Shown: positions 23,340 through 34,150, counted from the stretch's first letter. The stretch: 64,000 bases of DNA from Dicyema japonicum (GCA_011109175.1 RDEW01000008.1:1600513-1664512); one strand, 5' to 3'. Notes: a model not told the origin generated them from the sequence alone. Translations and numbers: made by a program.

Positions 23340-24345
23340 AGTTCTACGAGCAATAATGTCTTCTCAACAGCTGATTGTCGAGATGACTAAGAAAATTGAA
23401 CAACGGAAATCACATTTTGTTTTTATTGAAAAGTTTTTTACGAGGACTCTTTTTACTGACGAGAAGTCTATGGTGTGTCATGCTTTATCGCTAGTTGGAT
23501 ACAAAAAGAAACAACCTGGAGAAAGGGCCAGAATTACATCTCTTTTCAAGGTAAGATTAAAGTTATGGAGAAAAAAATGTCGACATTTGAATCGAGGAGG
23601 AAATTTCGTATGGACGATCAAATGTTTGAAATGAATAGAAGGTCCTTTTACAGGAATTCGCATTCAGGACAAAATAATATTAATACTTCAATTAATAATG
23701 GAAAATGCGCAGATTTTCGGGAAGAATTATGGAAAAGGAGGAGTCTAAATTCGTAAAATTTTAATATCGGAAAAAGAAAGACTGGGGTGTTGAAAATGTT
23801 TCTGTTGAATTCTCGAAAAATGTGTTTGAACAGACGAGTCAAATTTTGCCGAATTGGAAGGCCCAGGTTGCGATGAGGTCTACAACTTTTTCCATAAGAA
23901 ATTTATTTCGCTGCATGAATTTATCTACACCGAAATGCTTAGGATTCTAAAAGGAGAGTACGTCTCTGGAAACTAGCTTTTTACTGAAATTACATACTTT
24001 ATCCCAGAATTTGAAGTGCCACAGTCGTCAAATGACCTACGCCCTATTACATTCATGTCGTCACTAAATAAACTTATGACAAAGTGTATCAATGCCAAGT
24101 TAGCGGATTATGTGGAAGCGTTTGGCTTTCTTCCTGAAAACCAGATGGGAACGAGGAAGAGATGTCAGGGAGCTAAAGAACAGGCACTAGTTAATAAATC
24201 ACTTAATAAAGTAAATGGAGGTGGATTATATGCTGCATGGATTGACGTCAAAAAAGCATTTGACTCGATTGACCGCAACTTTTTAATGGAAGTCCTTGAA
24301 AAATCCGGAATCTCTGAATATAAAACTTATTTCATGTAATGTTTG
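23340..24345 (+). mobile_element. R2-like reverse transcriptase fragment
   Basis: The frame at 24016-24339 reads NDLRPITFMSSLNKLMTKCI, FLPENQMGTRKRCQGAKEQ and YAAWIDVKKAFDSIDR. These blocks resemble R2-group RTs (RPIT, QKGC...KDQ, the WIDYKKAFDS box). The upstream frames at 23356-23756 are open but unrecognised and may be the N-terminal region. The element is cut at about 24345 by a reverse SINE-1. The remaining RT and any endonuclease are absent, so whether it once joined the LINE-C ORF downstream cannot be decided here. Confidence 0.65.
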
Positions 24346-24349
24346 TATT

Positions 24350-24540
24350 ACTCATCTCAGAATATGCCTAACTCACATTTTATTTAAGAAGTAAAAAAAG
24401 AGTTATGATAATTAATCCAAAACATTGGAGATGTTCTTAACTTCTTGTTCTTTTTTTTGACTACGTGTGAGTCCCTTAGAGAATCCGGTATCGCAGCGAT
24501 GAATCAAGATGACGACATCAATCGTCAATGCAGAAAATTA
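24350..24540 (-). mobile_element. SINE-1 copy, diverged, reverse
   Basis: On the minus strand: CATTGACGATTGATGTCGTC, CGCTGCGATACCGGATTCTC, then CACACGTAGTC and a poly-A-rich stretch. This matches the middle of SINE-1. The tRNA head and LINE-type tail are missing. Confidence 0.55.
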
Positions 24541-24663
24541 ATATCATCAAATAATTATCGCATTATTCGATTTATAAGAAATTTAATATTTAAAATTTTT
24601 TTTCATTAAAACGAACTTGGTTGGAAACAATGTAAGCTTCCCTCTGGATTTGGGGGTGTCGGA

Positions 24664-25611
24664 ATGAGATCGGCGCTGGAGGTTGCGTACCCGGCATACC
24701 TATCGTCTCTCTCAAGCTGCAGCCATTTGACACGGCAAGTCCTTCATAACAAAATTGGACTTCGCTGGAATGAGTCATTTGACGAAGCTTGTCGAAAATG
24801 GAACGAGTCCGGACTCAAAATCCCCGAAGACACAACGAAGCAAAGTAATTGGGATGACATTGTCTGCTCCAAAATTTTGGAAGACCTCAAAAAAGAAGCA
24901 AATCAACATCGTCTGGCTAGTTTGGTGTCAGCTTCAAGTAGAGGGAGTGGAGCATGGCTTGGTGCAATACCTTGCCCAAACCTCGGGACCTTTTTGGACG
25001 ACGATTCTTTGAGGATTGGAATCGGACAAAGGCTGGGACTAGACGTTTGCCAGGAGCACCGATGCCGATGCGGGAAAACAGTCGATGCGAAAGGATTGCA
25101 CCCGCTGTCCTGCAGAAGAAGCGCCGGAAGGGAACCACGTCATGCTGCTCTGAATGATGTGATCGTCAGAGCTCTGAAGGTTTCAGGCTTCCCAGCACAG
25201 CTTGAACCAGTGGGTCTTGATCGAGGAGATGGGAAGAGACCTGACGGGATGACCCTTTTCCCCTTCACGTCTGGAAGATCTTTGGTCTGGGACGCAACTT
25301 GCATAGACACGTTCTCAAGCACGAACATTTTTAAATCGGTTCAGACACCTGGAGCAGCTGCTTCGACTGCGGAAAACCTAAAAATCAAGAAATATTTTTG
25401 CCTCGGGGATCGCTACCGATTCACTCCTGTTGCGACCGAATCATCGGGAGCCGTTGGTCCAATGACGGCTGAATTCTTGCAAGAACTCGGAGGATTGCTT
25501 GCCAGAAAGAAAAGGGATCAACGAGAAGGGTTATGGCTAAGACAAAAGATAGGAATAGCCATACTCCGAGGGAACTCGTTCGCAATCCACGCAGCAAGCT
25601 TCCTCAACTGA
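24664..25611 (+). CDS. LINE-C C-terminal ORF: CCHC knuckle and restriction-like endonuclease
   Basis: An intact 315-residue ORF, the best-preserved LINE-C piece here. Order: a helical N-terminal part (about 1-90), then GAWLGAIPCPNLGTFLDDD. A zinc knuckle [17 protein letters not shown] follows, then [35 protein letters not shown] and GRSLVWDATCID. Spacing of the knuckle, RH motif and PD...D is that of the restriction-like (PD-(D/E)XK) endonucleases of R2-type LINEs, which nick target DNA to prime reverse transcription. The C-terminus is VATESSGAVGPMTAEFLQEL. The ATG at 24664 is simply the first in the open frame; coding sequence probably once began further upstream. The stop is followed by a very short TTATTATTATT tail abutting the 3' end of the reverse LINE-B. 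Confidence 0.75.
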   Translation: MRSALEVAYPAYLSSLSSCSHLTRQVLHNKIGLRWNESFDEACRKWNESGLKIPEDTTKQSNWDDIVCSKILEDLKKEANQHRLASLVSASSRGSGAWLGAIPCPNLGTFLDDDSLRIGIGQRLGLDVCQEHRCRCGKTVDAKGLHPLSCRRSAGREPRHAALNDVIVRALKVSGFPAQLEPVGLDRGDGKRPDGMTLFPFTSGRSLVWDATCIDTFSSTNIFKSVQTPGAAASTAENLKIKKYFCLGDRYRFTPVATESSGAVGPMTAEFLQELGGLLARKKRDQREGLWLRQKIGIAILRGNSFAIHAASFLN

Positions 25612-25621
25612 CATTTGTTTA

Positions 25622-28560
25622 TTATTATTAAAGCACTTTCACGAAAGCCATAATGATTATAGCCCCGCATGTGCAACACTCAAAGAAACATATTTATAGT
25701 TAGTCTTTTCCATCTTCCTCTGTCGAATGCGAGTGATCTCAGTTCTTCCAGGTCGTCTCCCGTCTTTAGATTTTTTCTCACACGATTTAAGTCTTTGTTT
25801 AGGGCTGTCGGAAGTGTCGATCTAGGTCGTCCTCGGAAGGGTTTTTCGCATCTGTCAAAGTAATCTTCCATCGCTTTGTTAGCGGGTGCGTCCGGGTTCA
25901 TTTTTAGTACATGCCCAAATAGCCTCCACCGGGCATCTATCACATCCTTGCTGATGTAAGAACACATACACTTGTTGTAGATACCAGTGGTTGATATTCT
26001 ACGTGGCCACTCCATTCCGAGTAAGCTTCTTAGTTGCCTTCTATGGAACGAATCCAGTTTCAATAGTTCGTTGAAGGAACTTCCCCATGTCCCAGCGTTA
26101 TACAGTAGGATCGGTTTCACAAACGCGTTGTAAAGCCTGCATCTGATGTCAATTCCAAGTCCTTTGGCCCTTAGCCATCCTTTCTTCAGTTTAGCCATTG
26201 CCGCATTTGCCAGTGTTTTCCTCCTTAGTACATCTTCAGCGTCTCCTAGTAGAGAGCCGAGCTTATTAGTACGTCTCCATCTTTCTGAGTAATATCGTCT
26301 TCTCTTTTGATTTCCGTAATTTCAGTTTTGTTAACATTTACGCTGAGAAACCATTTCTCAAGCTCCGCAGGTGCATTTTCTAGCAGGTGTTGGAGTGCGG
26401 TCACATCCCGTGATACAAAATCCACATCATCCGCATAAGATGTCTCTTCTATGTCTCCTATATAGCATTTACGGAGGTCGCGGAGTGCAGATTCAAGGTA
26501 TATGGTGAATAGTAAAGGGGAGAGGGAATCACCCTGGGGTGTCCCAATCGTTGTTTTGAAACTGCGGGAAGTTGCTCCTTCTGTCCTCACAGATAGTCTT
26601 GTGTTCGCAAGTAGTAGTCTGATTATCCTAACCGACGATTCATCCAATATTTGCTCAAGCACATTCATCAGTTTCTGTCTGTTTATTGAGTCGAAAGCTC
26701 TGGAGAGATCTATTCCCAACACGGTTGTTGCGCTCTTGAATCTTTGGTGCGTTGCGCAGCGCCATCTGTGGCTCCATACAATGTCTGCCGTAGACCTCCC
26801 TTCTCGGAACCCACTTTGACTTGCTGGTAGGTATAGATCGCCACACCCTTTATCCGGCTTAGTGCAATGTTTGCCAGCACCTTGCGTATCGAATTCAGAA
26901 GTATTATCGGGCGGAGATTTTCTACTGGTCCTTTTGATTTGTTCGGTTTTTGTATGGGTATTAATAATCCATTTCCAAGTCCTAGATCGGTATTAGTTTC
27001 AAAGACGTCATTTAGGGTTTTTGCAATTGTGTCGCTAAGTTTTTTTGGCCCATATTTTAGGAGCTCAGGGCTTATGTTGTCCGGCCCAGCACTCTTGTTG
27101 TTCTTCAGTTTATTTATCGCTAATTCCACCTCTTCCACTGTGATTGGGATTTTTAGCGCCTTTGCTTCTCCTTGGAAAGGGGGAAAGTCATTATTTTCTT
27201 TATTCAACAGTGTTTCGAAGTGTCGTGCAATCAATTCTGCTTTTTCTTTCGGGTTACCCACGAATTTTCCATCTTTGTCTTTGATGTGAAGGATGTTTTG
27301 TCCTTTCTTTGTCCGCAGCAGCCGCAAAGCCGCATACATCCTTGAATTGTCTTTTAGGCATTCCACATCTTTTAATAGGGATGTAATAATTTCCCGTGAA
27401 TGTTTTCTGTTCATCTTTTTGATTTTCCACTTTAGTTCCCTTTGTTGGATATTAAGCTCTTTTTTTTACTCTCGTCTGACGTGTTTGCCGCTTTTAGTCG
27501 TAGCTCTCTGCAATGCTTTGCCATATTTGGCACGTTCGGGTGGTGATCCAATTTTAGGGCGTGATGATTTCGGACTCCAAGGCATATTTTGGCCGACTTG
27601 GAGATTGCCTGTTTTGTTTGATCCCACAGAGTTCGTACTGATGATTCCGGTGCGGTTTTCACCATAAGAGTCTCGATTTGTTCGTGATATTTAGCTCTAC
27701 AAGTTGGCTCTAACCACAATTTTTCTGTCTCGCCTTCTTCGCATTTTTAATGTATTTTTTCCCAGTCAGATGCTTTTTTACACAAAGTTTTGCAATGACG
27801 ATCCTGTGGTCACTTTCGGTTGTTGTTCCCTGGTAGGAACGTGCATCATTTATCAGGTGTTTATCAGACTTTCGGCAGATAATGTAGTCGATTTGATTAT
27901 ATATATTCACGGTCTCTCCGACAGAGTTTTTTCTTTGTCCGTGCCACGTCGTCTTGTGGTAAGCTGAGTGCGTAAAGGCCGTGTTGCACAGGAAAAGGCT
28001 ATTTGCCTCGCAAAAGTTTACCAGAGAGGCTCCAGATGCATTTCTCCTTCCGCGCCCGTGTCTTCCAATAGAGGATTCTTCGGGCCCCATTCGCATTCCG
28101 GCCTTTGCATTCATATCTCCCGCAACAAAGACAAGAGACAAGGAAGCATTGTTAGAGTATGTGCTTGATAGTTCTGAGTAGAATTCCTCGAGTTCACCGG
28201 GGTTCTTGATTACTCGTCCACATTGTGGTGCATAGACATTTATGACGGTTAGTAGACTCTTGGACGGGCATAGTTCTTTTAGTTTGACTTGTAGGACACA
28301 TATTCGGTCGTTGACTCTCCAATAGCGATGTAATTTTTTGAGGTAATCCACGTGTAGGGCAAATCCCATGCCGTAGTGCTTGCATTCAGTTGGGAAAAGA
28401 ATCAGTCGGTAGTTGTTCCATGTCTCATCGCGTCCATTTTCGATTTTCGTCTCTTGTAGGCAGCCAATAGATATTTTGTATTTCTCGAGATCGTCACAAA
28501 GTACTTTCCTTGTCCAATCTTTCGATATTCCACGTACGTTAAACGTCATTAGCCTGAGTT
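25622..28560 (-). mobile_element. LINE-B non-LTR retrotransposon, nearly full length
   Basis: Minus strand, about 2.94 kb. An APE-type endonuclease lies at 28549-27710, with MTFNVRGISKDW at the start, GCLQETKIE, VAGDMNAKAG, NQIDYIICR and ESDHRIVIAK (all catalytic boxes present). Linker follows, then RT: NGLLIPIQKPNKSKGP, GIDLSRAFDSINRQ, TTIGTPQGDSLSPLLFTIYL and TSYADDVDFVS. The C-terminus is FHRRQLRSLLGMEWPRRIST, RWRLFGHVLKMNPDAPANKA and FRGRPRSTLPTALNKDL. The domain set is RTE-like; clade placement is tentative. It breaks into five overlapping frames. At least one break falls in a run of eight Ts near 27461. The 3' tail (minus strand) reads GCGGGGCTATAATC, TATGGCTTTCGTGAAAG, then TAATAATAATAA. 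Confidence 0.9.
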
Positions 28561-28598
28561 CTCGATTGTATGATGAGTGTTTTCAGACATTTTTCTTA

Positions 28599-28925
28599 AC
28601 CGTGGCTTAGTGGTTAGGTGTCGGGCTTAAGTGGCTTAGGCTACGGGTTCGAATCTCGCTGCTGTTCACCTGGTGGAAGGTTCCACGCATCTACGATGCG
28701 GAAAGGGTTTGACGAGTGACGCCGTCATCAGTGAATACTCACTGCGGAACTGGATTGTCTAGAAAGGACACTCACACAAGAAAAAGAAAAAAGAAGTGAA
28801 GATCATTCCTTGGTTCTACAATTAGTTAAAATTAACTGTTCTTTACTTAAATAAAGTGTGTGTCCTGCCTATGCGGAGCTAATACCACGGCTCCGTGAAA
28901 AAGGCTGTTATTATTATTATTATAG
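28599..28925 (+). mobile_element. SINE-1, full-length reference copy
   Basis: A tRNA-derived head: CCGTGGCTTAGTGGTTAGG (box A-like) and GGGTTCGAATCTCGCTG (box B), spaced as in a tRNA gene. The body has GGTTCCACGCATCTACGATG, GACGAGTGACGCCGTCATC, CTGCGGAACTGGATTGTCT and an A-rich stretch. A 3' domain follows: AACTGTTCTTTACTTAAATA, GTGTGTCCTGCCTATGCGGA, and GGCTCCGTGAAAAAGGC with a (TTA)n tail. The head resembles a tRNA but the sequence continues without tRNA 3' structure, so it is a SINE and not a tRNA gene. It lies just upstream of LINE-B, in the opposite orientation. Confidence 0.9.
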
Positions 28926-29571
28926 TAAATTTAAGAATTCAATAGCTAATCAAATTTTTTAAACGATTTGAGAGATTGGTGAAAAGTTTGAGTTTGAAAC
29001 CCTCAAGATATTGAAATAGACTAAAAATACTCTGCCAAACATAATGCACACCTTTTCCTGAATTGATTCTTTAGTTTTTCATTTTGTCGATTTTTAACTT
29101 CATTTTTTTCAAGTCTTTTACAGAAATGAATGTTCCTTAGCATTATCATCCCAGATTCATTTCTGTGCTGTAGTAACAATTACGACTATCAATTATTATT
29201 CCAATAACTCTATTTCAAGTAAATTAAGTAATGTTCAATTAAAAAATTGCTACAATGAGTTAAATTATTGCTCATGAAAATAAGAAAATTAAAAAAAAGT
29301 TAGAAGTTTACTTGACAATTCAAATTAACCGTCATCAAACCCTCAGGGTAACGAAATTATTGAAAAATTCTCGAAGGTTTCTAAGTAAATAAACCTGTAA
29401 ATTATTAAAATTTAGGTGAGTCAATTCCTGCTTTTCTTCTTTAGGAACAACAAAGTTCGCTGTTTCGATTCAACGATAACAATTTAATTTCCAAAAGAAC
29501 GATCTGTTCAATCGCCATGATAGTAAAAATCAAGTCACACTAATAAAAGAAAACAAGTAAATTCTTAGATT
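28926..29571. other. unassigned AT-rich spacer
   Basis: No gene recognised. Long AT-rich tracts only. Confidence 0.4.
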
Positions 29572-29700
29572 CAAGAGGCCAGGAATGGGAAGGCGATCCC
29601 TCTGATCGCTGCCATTTCGAACCTCTGCATCAACCAGAGTCCTTCGCGGTGCTCACATCTCTTTGAAACAAATCTTGGTCCGATACTGGAATTTAAAATC
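29572..29700 (+). mobile_element. SINE-2, candidate second SINE family
   Basis: GGCCAGGAATGGGAAGGCGA, TGATCGCTGCCATTTCGAAC, ACATCTCTTTGAAACAA and GTCCGATACTGGA recur in inverted orientation at 54318-54445. CATTTCGAACCTC could be a weakened box B. With two diverged copies and no coding frame, a SINE is the likeliest explanation. Confidence 0.5.
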
Positions 29701-29979
29701 TAAACTTCTTGGCATTCTCTAAATAAACTTTTAAACTAATTTAATTGGGATTTCATTTTATATACGGCTTATGTGACTTAAAATTATTCATTCTTGAGTT
29801 ACTTTATATATAACCAAATGTGTTCAATAAACTCAGATTAGATTGTCAATTCCTGACTAGGCAAAACAACCTCAAACAACTTTGGGAACCTTAGTCCAGT
29901 GCCCCCGTTCTCACAGGCAGATTACACATTTTCCACCCCGGTTCATCTAACTTTACTTTTAGTATTGACTCCGCCGACT

Positions 29980-30960
29980 GTCTCAGGGTAATGCTCTCCA
30001 ATGTTCAAAACAAGTGAACTTCTCAATAAGTACATCAATTTCGACATAGTAATGCATTTCTTGATAAGAAAAAAATAGATGTGAATCCAAGGAGGATATT
30101 ATCTCCGTAAAAACTTCTAATTTATTCCTTTGTTGCGAAGGTGGTTTTTCCGAGCGGACATCCGAGAAAGTGTACCTTGTCCATAGAAGTGATGTTGATA
30201 TCTGGTAGTAAGGTTTCAAATAAGAAATATAAGATTGAACAAGAGACGTTGACAAGTTCTCACTTCTTAACTTTGATACTCAATCTCAATTCGCATAGGG
30301 CTGGAATAGCTGAAGAAGCATCGTGATATACATTCTCCCATGGGCCAGCTATTGTAGCATTATCCAAGCACCACAGGTTGAATTCGCAGTTTATATTGCG
30401 CGCCACAATATCAATCTTCAAAGCGGAAATCAAGCTCCCTAAGAGGTCTCCCCGCTGAACACTGGTGCGAAAATGAACGATTTCGTTTCCGTACACTAAG
30501 GTTAACTCCGTCACGTACAATAAGTGTACAAGCCGGCTAATTTCTGAAGTTCTCTACCAACAAGTCTTCAAAATACAGTCACTCCTTAGCGAATTGAAGA
30601 CGTTCGATATATCAAGTTCATGCCTAGGAATCGGGCTTGGAGATTATTCATGCTGAGGTAACTCCTCATTGCATGCACTGTTACCTCGCATCCACTGGTC
30701 TCATCCACGCCAAGTTGAGTCGGGGACAGCGATCCTAGGAGAGATTCTCTAGGCTGTGATTTTACCAGCTAGCCTTTCGGAAGTATGTTCCGATCGCAAA
30801 TGAACGAACTCCACCATCTCCTTTTCGGAATGCTAATAGATTTCCTCAAAAAAGATCTTTAGCAAATGTGGGCGAGGAGGTCGGTGATAGACGTGGTCAC
30901 AGCTCGGCCCGCCTCAGCAGTAGCATCTGAAATTAAATCCTTTACATTGCTTGGACGTAG
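29980..30960 (-). mobile_element. LINE-C reverse transcriptase fragment, reverse
   Basis: Minus-strand frames show ELDISNVFNSLRSDCILK (RT box A, with D and NFNSLRRD-type context), RTSVQRGDLLGSL (for GVQQGDPLGPLLF) and FNLWCLDNATIAG, where the family has the catalytic YLDD. VHFLGCPLGKTTF follows. The mutated CLDN box and the stops make it inactive. This RT type accompanies the CCHC/endonuclease C-terminus in LINE-C-like elements of other animals, hence the assignment. Confidence 0.65.
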
Positions 30961-31479
30961 TCTGTCCAACCTCCACTACTGCTGGATGCAAACAACTTTA
31001 TTCCTCGTATTACTTAGTTTTCGATGAGGGAAAATATCCGGAAGCGTTAAGTGGGGGTGATTCAAAGGTGGAGCTAGGTGCTTTCTTTTCAGTAACTCAA
31101 AAACTGCTAGACACGGTTTCGCGAGTATTTTGTCAAAATACACAACACTAGCTTCAAGGACGTCCCCTTCCATCAGTTTTAGATTCACCCTTTCTTTTAG
31201 TGATTTAGAATTTCCAGTTTTTTCTTGCTTAAGGAGACAATTGGTACCGCGGAGGTGTTTTTTTTAAATGCAAGGCGTTCTTTTTTATTATACTTTACGA
31301 CATTTTCCGGGGCAGTAATTCCGAGGGTCATAGGTGCGAAGTTTAGTAACTTTAGCCAAGAGCTCTGATCATTGATTTATAGATTATTGACGTGAGACAG
31401 TATCTATTCGAATCAATCTAGCTTTTCGACTCTCTGATAACTTGAGAAAAAAAGGTTCGATGCTTCCAGAATACGTAAA
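30961..31479. other. unassigned, possibly LINE-C flank
   Basis: GC content is closer to that of the flanking retroelement than of intergenic DNA. Short ORFs at 30951-31188 on both strands show no motif. Probably upstream LINE-C sequence. Confidence 0.3.
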
Positions 31480-32310
31480 ATGATTTACTTCAACAAATTG
31501 GCGGTTCAGAATGGGATCAACATCCATCTAATACACGCAGTCCTATTTGTAAACGGATCCCGCTGTCAGTTTCGACATTCTTACAGACTCGAAGCGGAAA
31601 AAATTTCTCATAAGACGTACAGTTCAAACCAAACTTCCTTACGTTGCAATTTTGGCAAGATGCGCATTTCTACAATTTCACGAGTAAAATGTGTATAATA
31701 ATACTCATTCGACCTTTATGGAAACGGAAGAATTGCACCGTAGGGCTTGCATTCTGGCAGCTTCTTCCCCTCAGCGGTGCTTGGCTGAACGGGTTCCATT
31801 CATCTTCAATTGGTTCCCTTCTGGAACAGGACGCCATCCGGAATGGGATATCTATCCGTCTCGGGATCAACCTGTGCCAGCCTCATCCATAAAATTTTGT
31901 TTTAGACTGCAAAAGACTTCACCCGCTCTTTTGCGTCTTAGCAGAGGCCGGTTCCCGAGGTATGCAGCCCTCATCGGGGTTGTGAACCGCAATCTTGAGG
32001 CGGCTAGATTTCCGTCGTCTCTGGAACCGGTGGGCCTGGATCATGGAGATGGTAAGCGCCCAGACAGAGTAGCTGTCTTTTCCTTCTCTCGGGGAAATGC
32101 TTGATTTGGGATGGGGCTTGTACCGACAACTTTTTTTAGTCGAGACTTGCTGTTTTCGCGTTGATACCTGGAAGACAGCCTCTATACAAGATTCCATGTA
32201 CAGCCCGGTATGTCGAGACGAATGGAGTTTTCGGTCCCAAGGCGGTCTCTTGTCTAAGATCGTTCGGGTCAATGATTTCGACAACTGCTAGAGAAATCTT
32301 TGGAATAGCC
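31480..32310 (+). mobile_element. LINE-C C-terminal region, frameshifted
   Basis: Two overlapping frames carry the domain. One gives SGAWLNGFHSSSIG, AIRNGISIRLGINLCQPHP (matching [18 protein letters not shown]). The other gives SRGRFPRYAALIGVV, LEPVGLDHGDGKRPDRVAVF. The PD motif remains but the GKxLVWDATC segment is shifted again near 32100. The 3' part (32161-32290) matches the fragment at 214-420. Confidence 0.8.
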
Positions 32311-32404
32311 AAACTATATATTTCCAAAAATGTGTTGAAAATAAGAAAATTAAAAAAAAGTTGTTTTTATCCATAACAATTTGTTCTTTACCATTTAAAA
32401 AATT

Positions 32405-32532
32405 ATAACGCATTCCTTGGTTCTACGATTAGTTAAAATTAACTGTTCTTTACTTAAATAAAGTGTGTGTCCTGCCTATGCGGAGCTATAAATACTATGG
32501 CTCTCGTGAAAAGGCTTTATTATTATTATTAT
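32405..32532 (+). mobile_element. SINE-1 3' fragment
   Basis: CATTCCTTGGTTCTACGATT, AACTGTTCTTTACTTAAATA, GTGTGTCCTGCCTATGCGGA, then ATGGCTCTCGTGAAAAGGC and a (TTA)n tail. Nearly identical to other 3' halves, so a young, 5'-truncated insertion. Confidence 0.8.
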
Positions 32533-32554
32533 TGGTCGGGAAAATGGTCGGATG

Positions 32555-32720
32555 TTCCTGGTCTGAATCTCGCTGCTATCCATTTAGTAGAAGGTTAGAT
32601 GCCTCTAGGATGTCGAGTATCTGTGATTGTCTCAGAGATTCACACTCAAGCAAAAGAAATAACAAAAATTTAAGAACACCTTTAATCTCTTAGATTAATA
32701 ACTTGGATTAATTAGCATAA
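32555..32720 (+). mobile_element. SINE-1 fragment, diverged
   Basis: GGTCTGAATCTCGCTGCTAT (weakened box B), TAGAAGGTTAGATGCCTCTA, then CACTCAAGCAAAAGAAATAA. Old copy lacking most of the body. Confidence 0.5.
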
Positions 32721-32754
32721 CTGTTCTTAAATGAATTCCACCTAACGAGTGCCT

Positions 32755-33095
32755 TGCAAGAGACTTGATGGCCCTTAGTTCATATCTCACTACTATACAT
32801 TCCGTTTGAAGGTTCCACGCATCTACGATGCTTTGGCTTGACGAGTGACCCCGTAATCAGTGAACATTTCACTGTGGAACCCGATTGTCTATAAAGGACA
32901 TACAAAGAAAAAAGAAAAAAGTAGTGAAGAACATCCTTGGTTCTTCCTCTACGATTGGTTGTCATAACTGTTCTTTACTTAAATAAAGTGTGTGTCCTGC
33001 CTGAGCTATAGCTAATATGCGTAAAAGTGCAGTTCTGCCGAAGCTGAGATGAGTCATGGAAACATTACTACCCCTTGGCTGAAGGGCTGAATTAT
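32755..33095 (+). mobile_element. SINE-1 copy, variant 3' end
   Basis: GAAGGTTCCACGCATCTACG, TTGACGAGTGACCCCGTAAT, ACTGTTCTTTACTTAAATAA and GTGTGTCCTGCCTGAGC. It then has a different tail: AATATGCGTAAAAGTGCAG. The same variant tail occurs at 48300-48560, marking a subfamily. Confidence 0.7.
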
Positions 33096-33184
33096 TATTA
33101 TATTGAGTTTTTAGACAAATGATAATAATTTTATAAATCATGTGAAAAGGTGGAAAGTGTCAAAAAACTTAAAAAATTATTTCA

Positions 33185-33257
33185 TTAAAAAAAATAATTT
33201 TATTCTCCACCAATGAAAATTTATACTTGACTCATAATATATTTTTTATTTTTAAAA
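33185..33257 (+). promoter_or_regulatory. conserved upstream block of the nuclear-receptor copies
   Basis: CACCAATGAAAATTTATACT then TGACTCATAATATAT lies just upstream of the ATG at 33258. The same order occurs upstream of the receptor copies that start at 38754, 41689 and 44761 (for example AAATTTTATACATGACTCAT on their strand). Because the copies are otherwise diverged, this shared block may be promoter or 5' UTR. It could also simply be part of the duplicated unit. Confidence 0.4.
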
Positions 33258-34150
33258 ATGGAGCATTGCAGAGTATGTAATAGGTTATGTAATACAATAA
33301 GTGGAATATGTGTTGTATGTAAACAATTTTTTAAGTAGTAAAATATTATAAACTTAATAGGAACCACATCAATAAATGTATTAAAATTATTTGTCAAAGT
33401 GAAATTCCATGCGAACCAAATGGATTGAATAGAAATTATTGTAGAGATTGCAGATTTAAAAAATGTATAGAGCAAGGACTAACCCTACAAAGTTTGATAA
33501 TGTTGTCATTTTTAGATATCTATGATAATATTCATAGTCGAATGAGGCATCTAACACCATTTAATAAAGTTTCATATATTAATGATAAATTGGATCGGGT
33601 ATTTTGAATTATAGTTTTAGTCAATTAAATTCGACTCCGTCATAACTTTTTTAGAAAATCATGAAAATTATAATATCCAAATAGACTATTTTACGGAATT
33701 GAACAAAATTTGGATCGAAAAATTTATAGAATTCGAACAAATTCAAATTACAACAACGGTAATGAATGGATAATTTTTGTAGGATTTGGAAAATTATTAT
33801 AGTTACATTGCGAAGGCTAATATTGTCATTAATTGCTTAATAAATTGCAATTATAGAGTAATTTGCAGCATTGGAGATTCAGATAAATTACAATTCATAA
33901 TGAAATACAATAATTTGCAAGACTATAAAATTATTTAAATATATCATACGCCGAATATAGACTATTTAGGATTTTGTGCTTTTTAAATATTTGTATGACA
34001 ATTCAAATTCAAATATGTTTTAAATACTACGAATATTTTGGATATTTATATGAAGTTCGTTCATGTAACAGCAATGATTTACGTCTACTATTATTTGTCA
34101 TTAAAGAAATATTGGAAATGTCATTAATTCTCCATAGAATCATTAATTAG
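33258..34150 (+). CDS. divergent nuclear receptor, copy 1
   Basis: Ligand-regulated transcription-factor family, judged by its DNA-binding domain. The first finger has CRVC...CVVCKQFF. The second finger gives CQSEIPC...YCRDCRFKKCIEQG, the NR zinc-finger pattern with a first loop three residues short. Three micro-introns are inferred: about 26 nt within the DBD after CKQFF (starting GTAGTAAAAT, ending TTAATAG), 22 nt after KLDR, and 24 nt after ITTT. Splicing the first gives 15 residues between the fourth and fifth cysteines, the canonical number. The C-terminal part (NIVINCLIN..., AEYRLFRILCFLNICM, YFGYLYEVRSCN, IKEILEMSLIL) looks like a degenerate ligand-binding domain. One single-base gap in an A run near 33935 breaks the last exon; otherwise 273 residues. 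Confidence 0.7.

Noticed and set aside
26502-28181. Plus-strand ORFs of 66-140 residues
   Set aside because: Antisense shadows of LINE-B, whose minus-strand motifs are unambiguous.
28599-28675. Apparent tRNA gene with box A and box B
   Set aside because: The sequence continues into a conserved 250-bp body and LINE-like tail found in many copies; the acceptor stem does not close. It is a SINE head.
33325-33360. Stops after CKQFF in receptor copy 1 taken as pseudogene damage
   Set aside because: A 26-nt GT-AG segment removes the stops and gives the canonical cysteine spacing; the intact copy 2 has the same arrangement.
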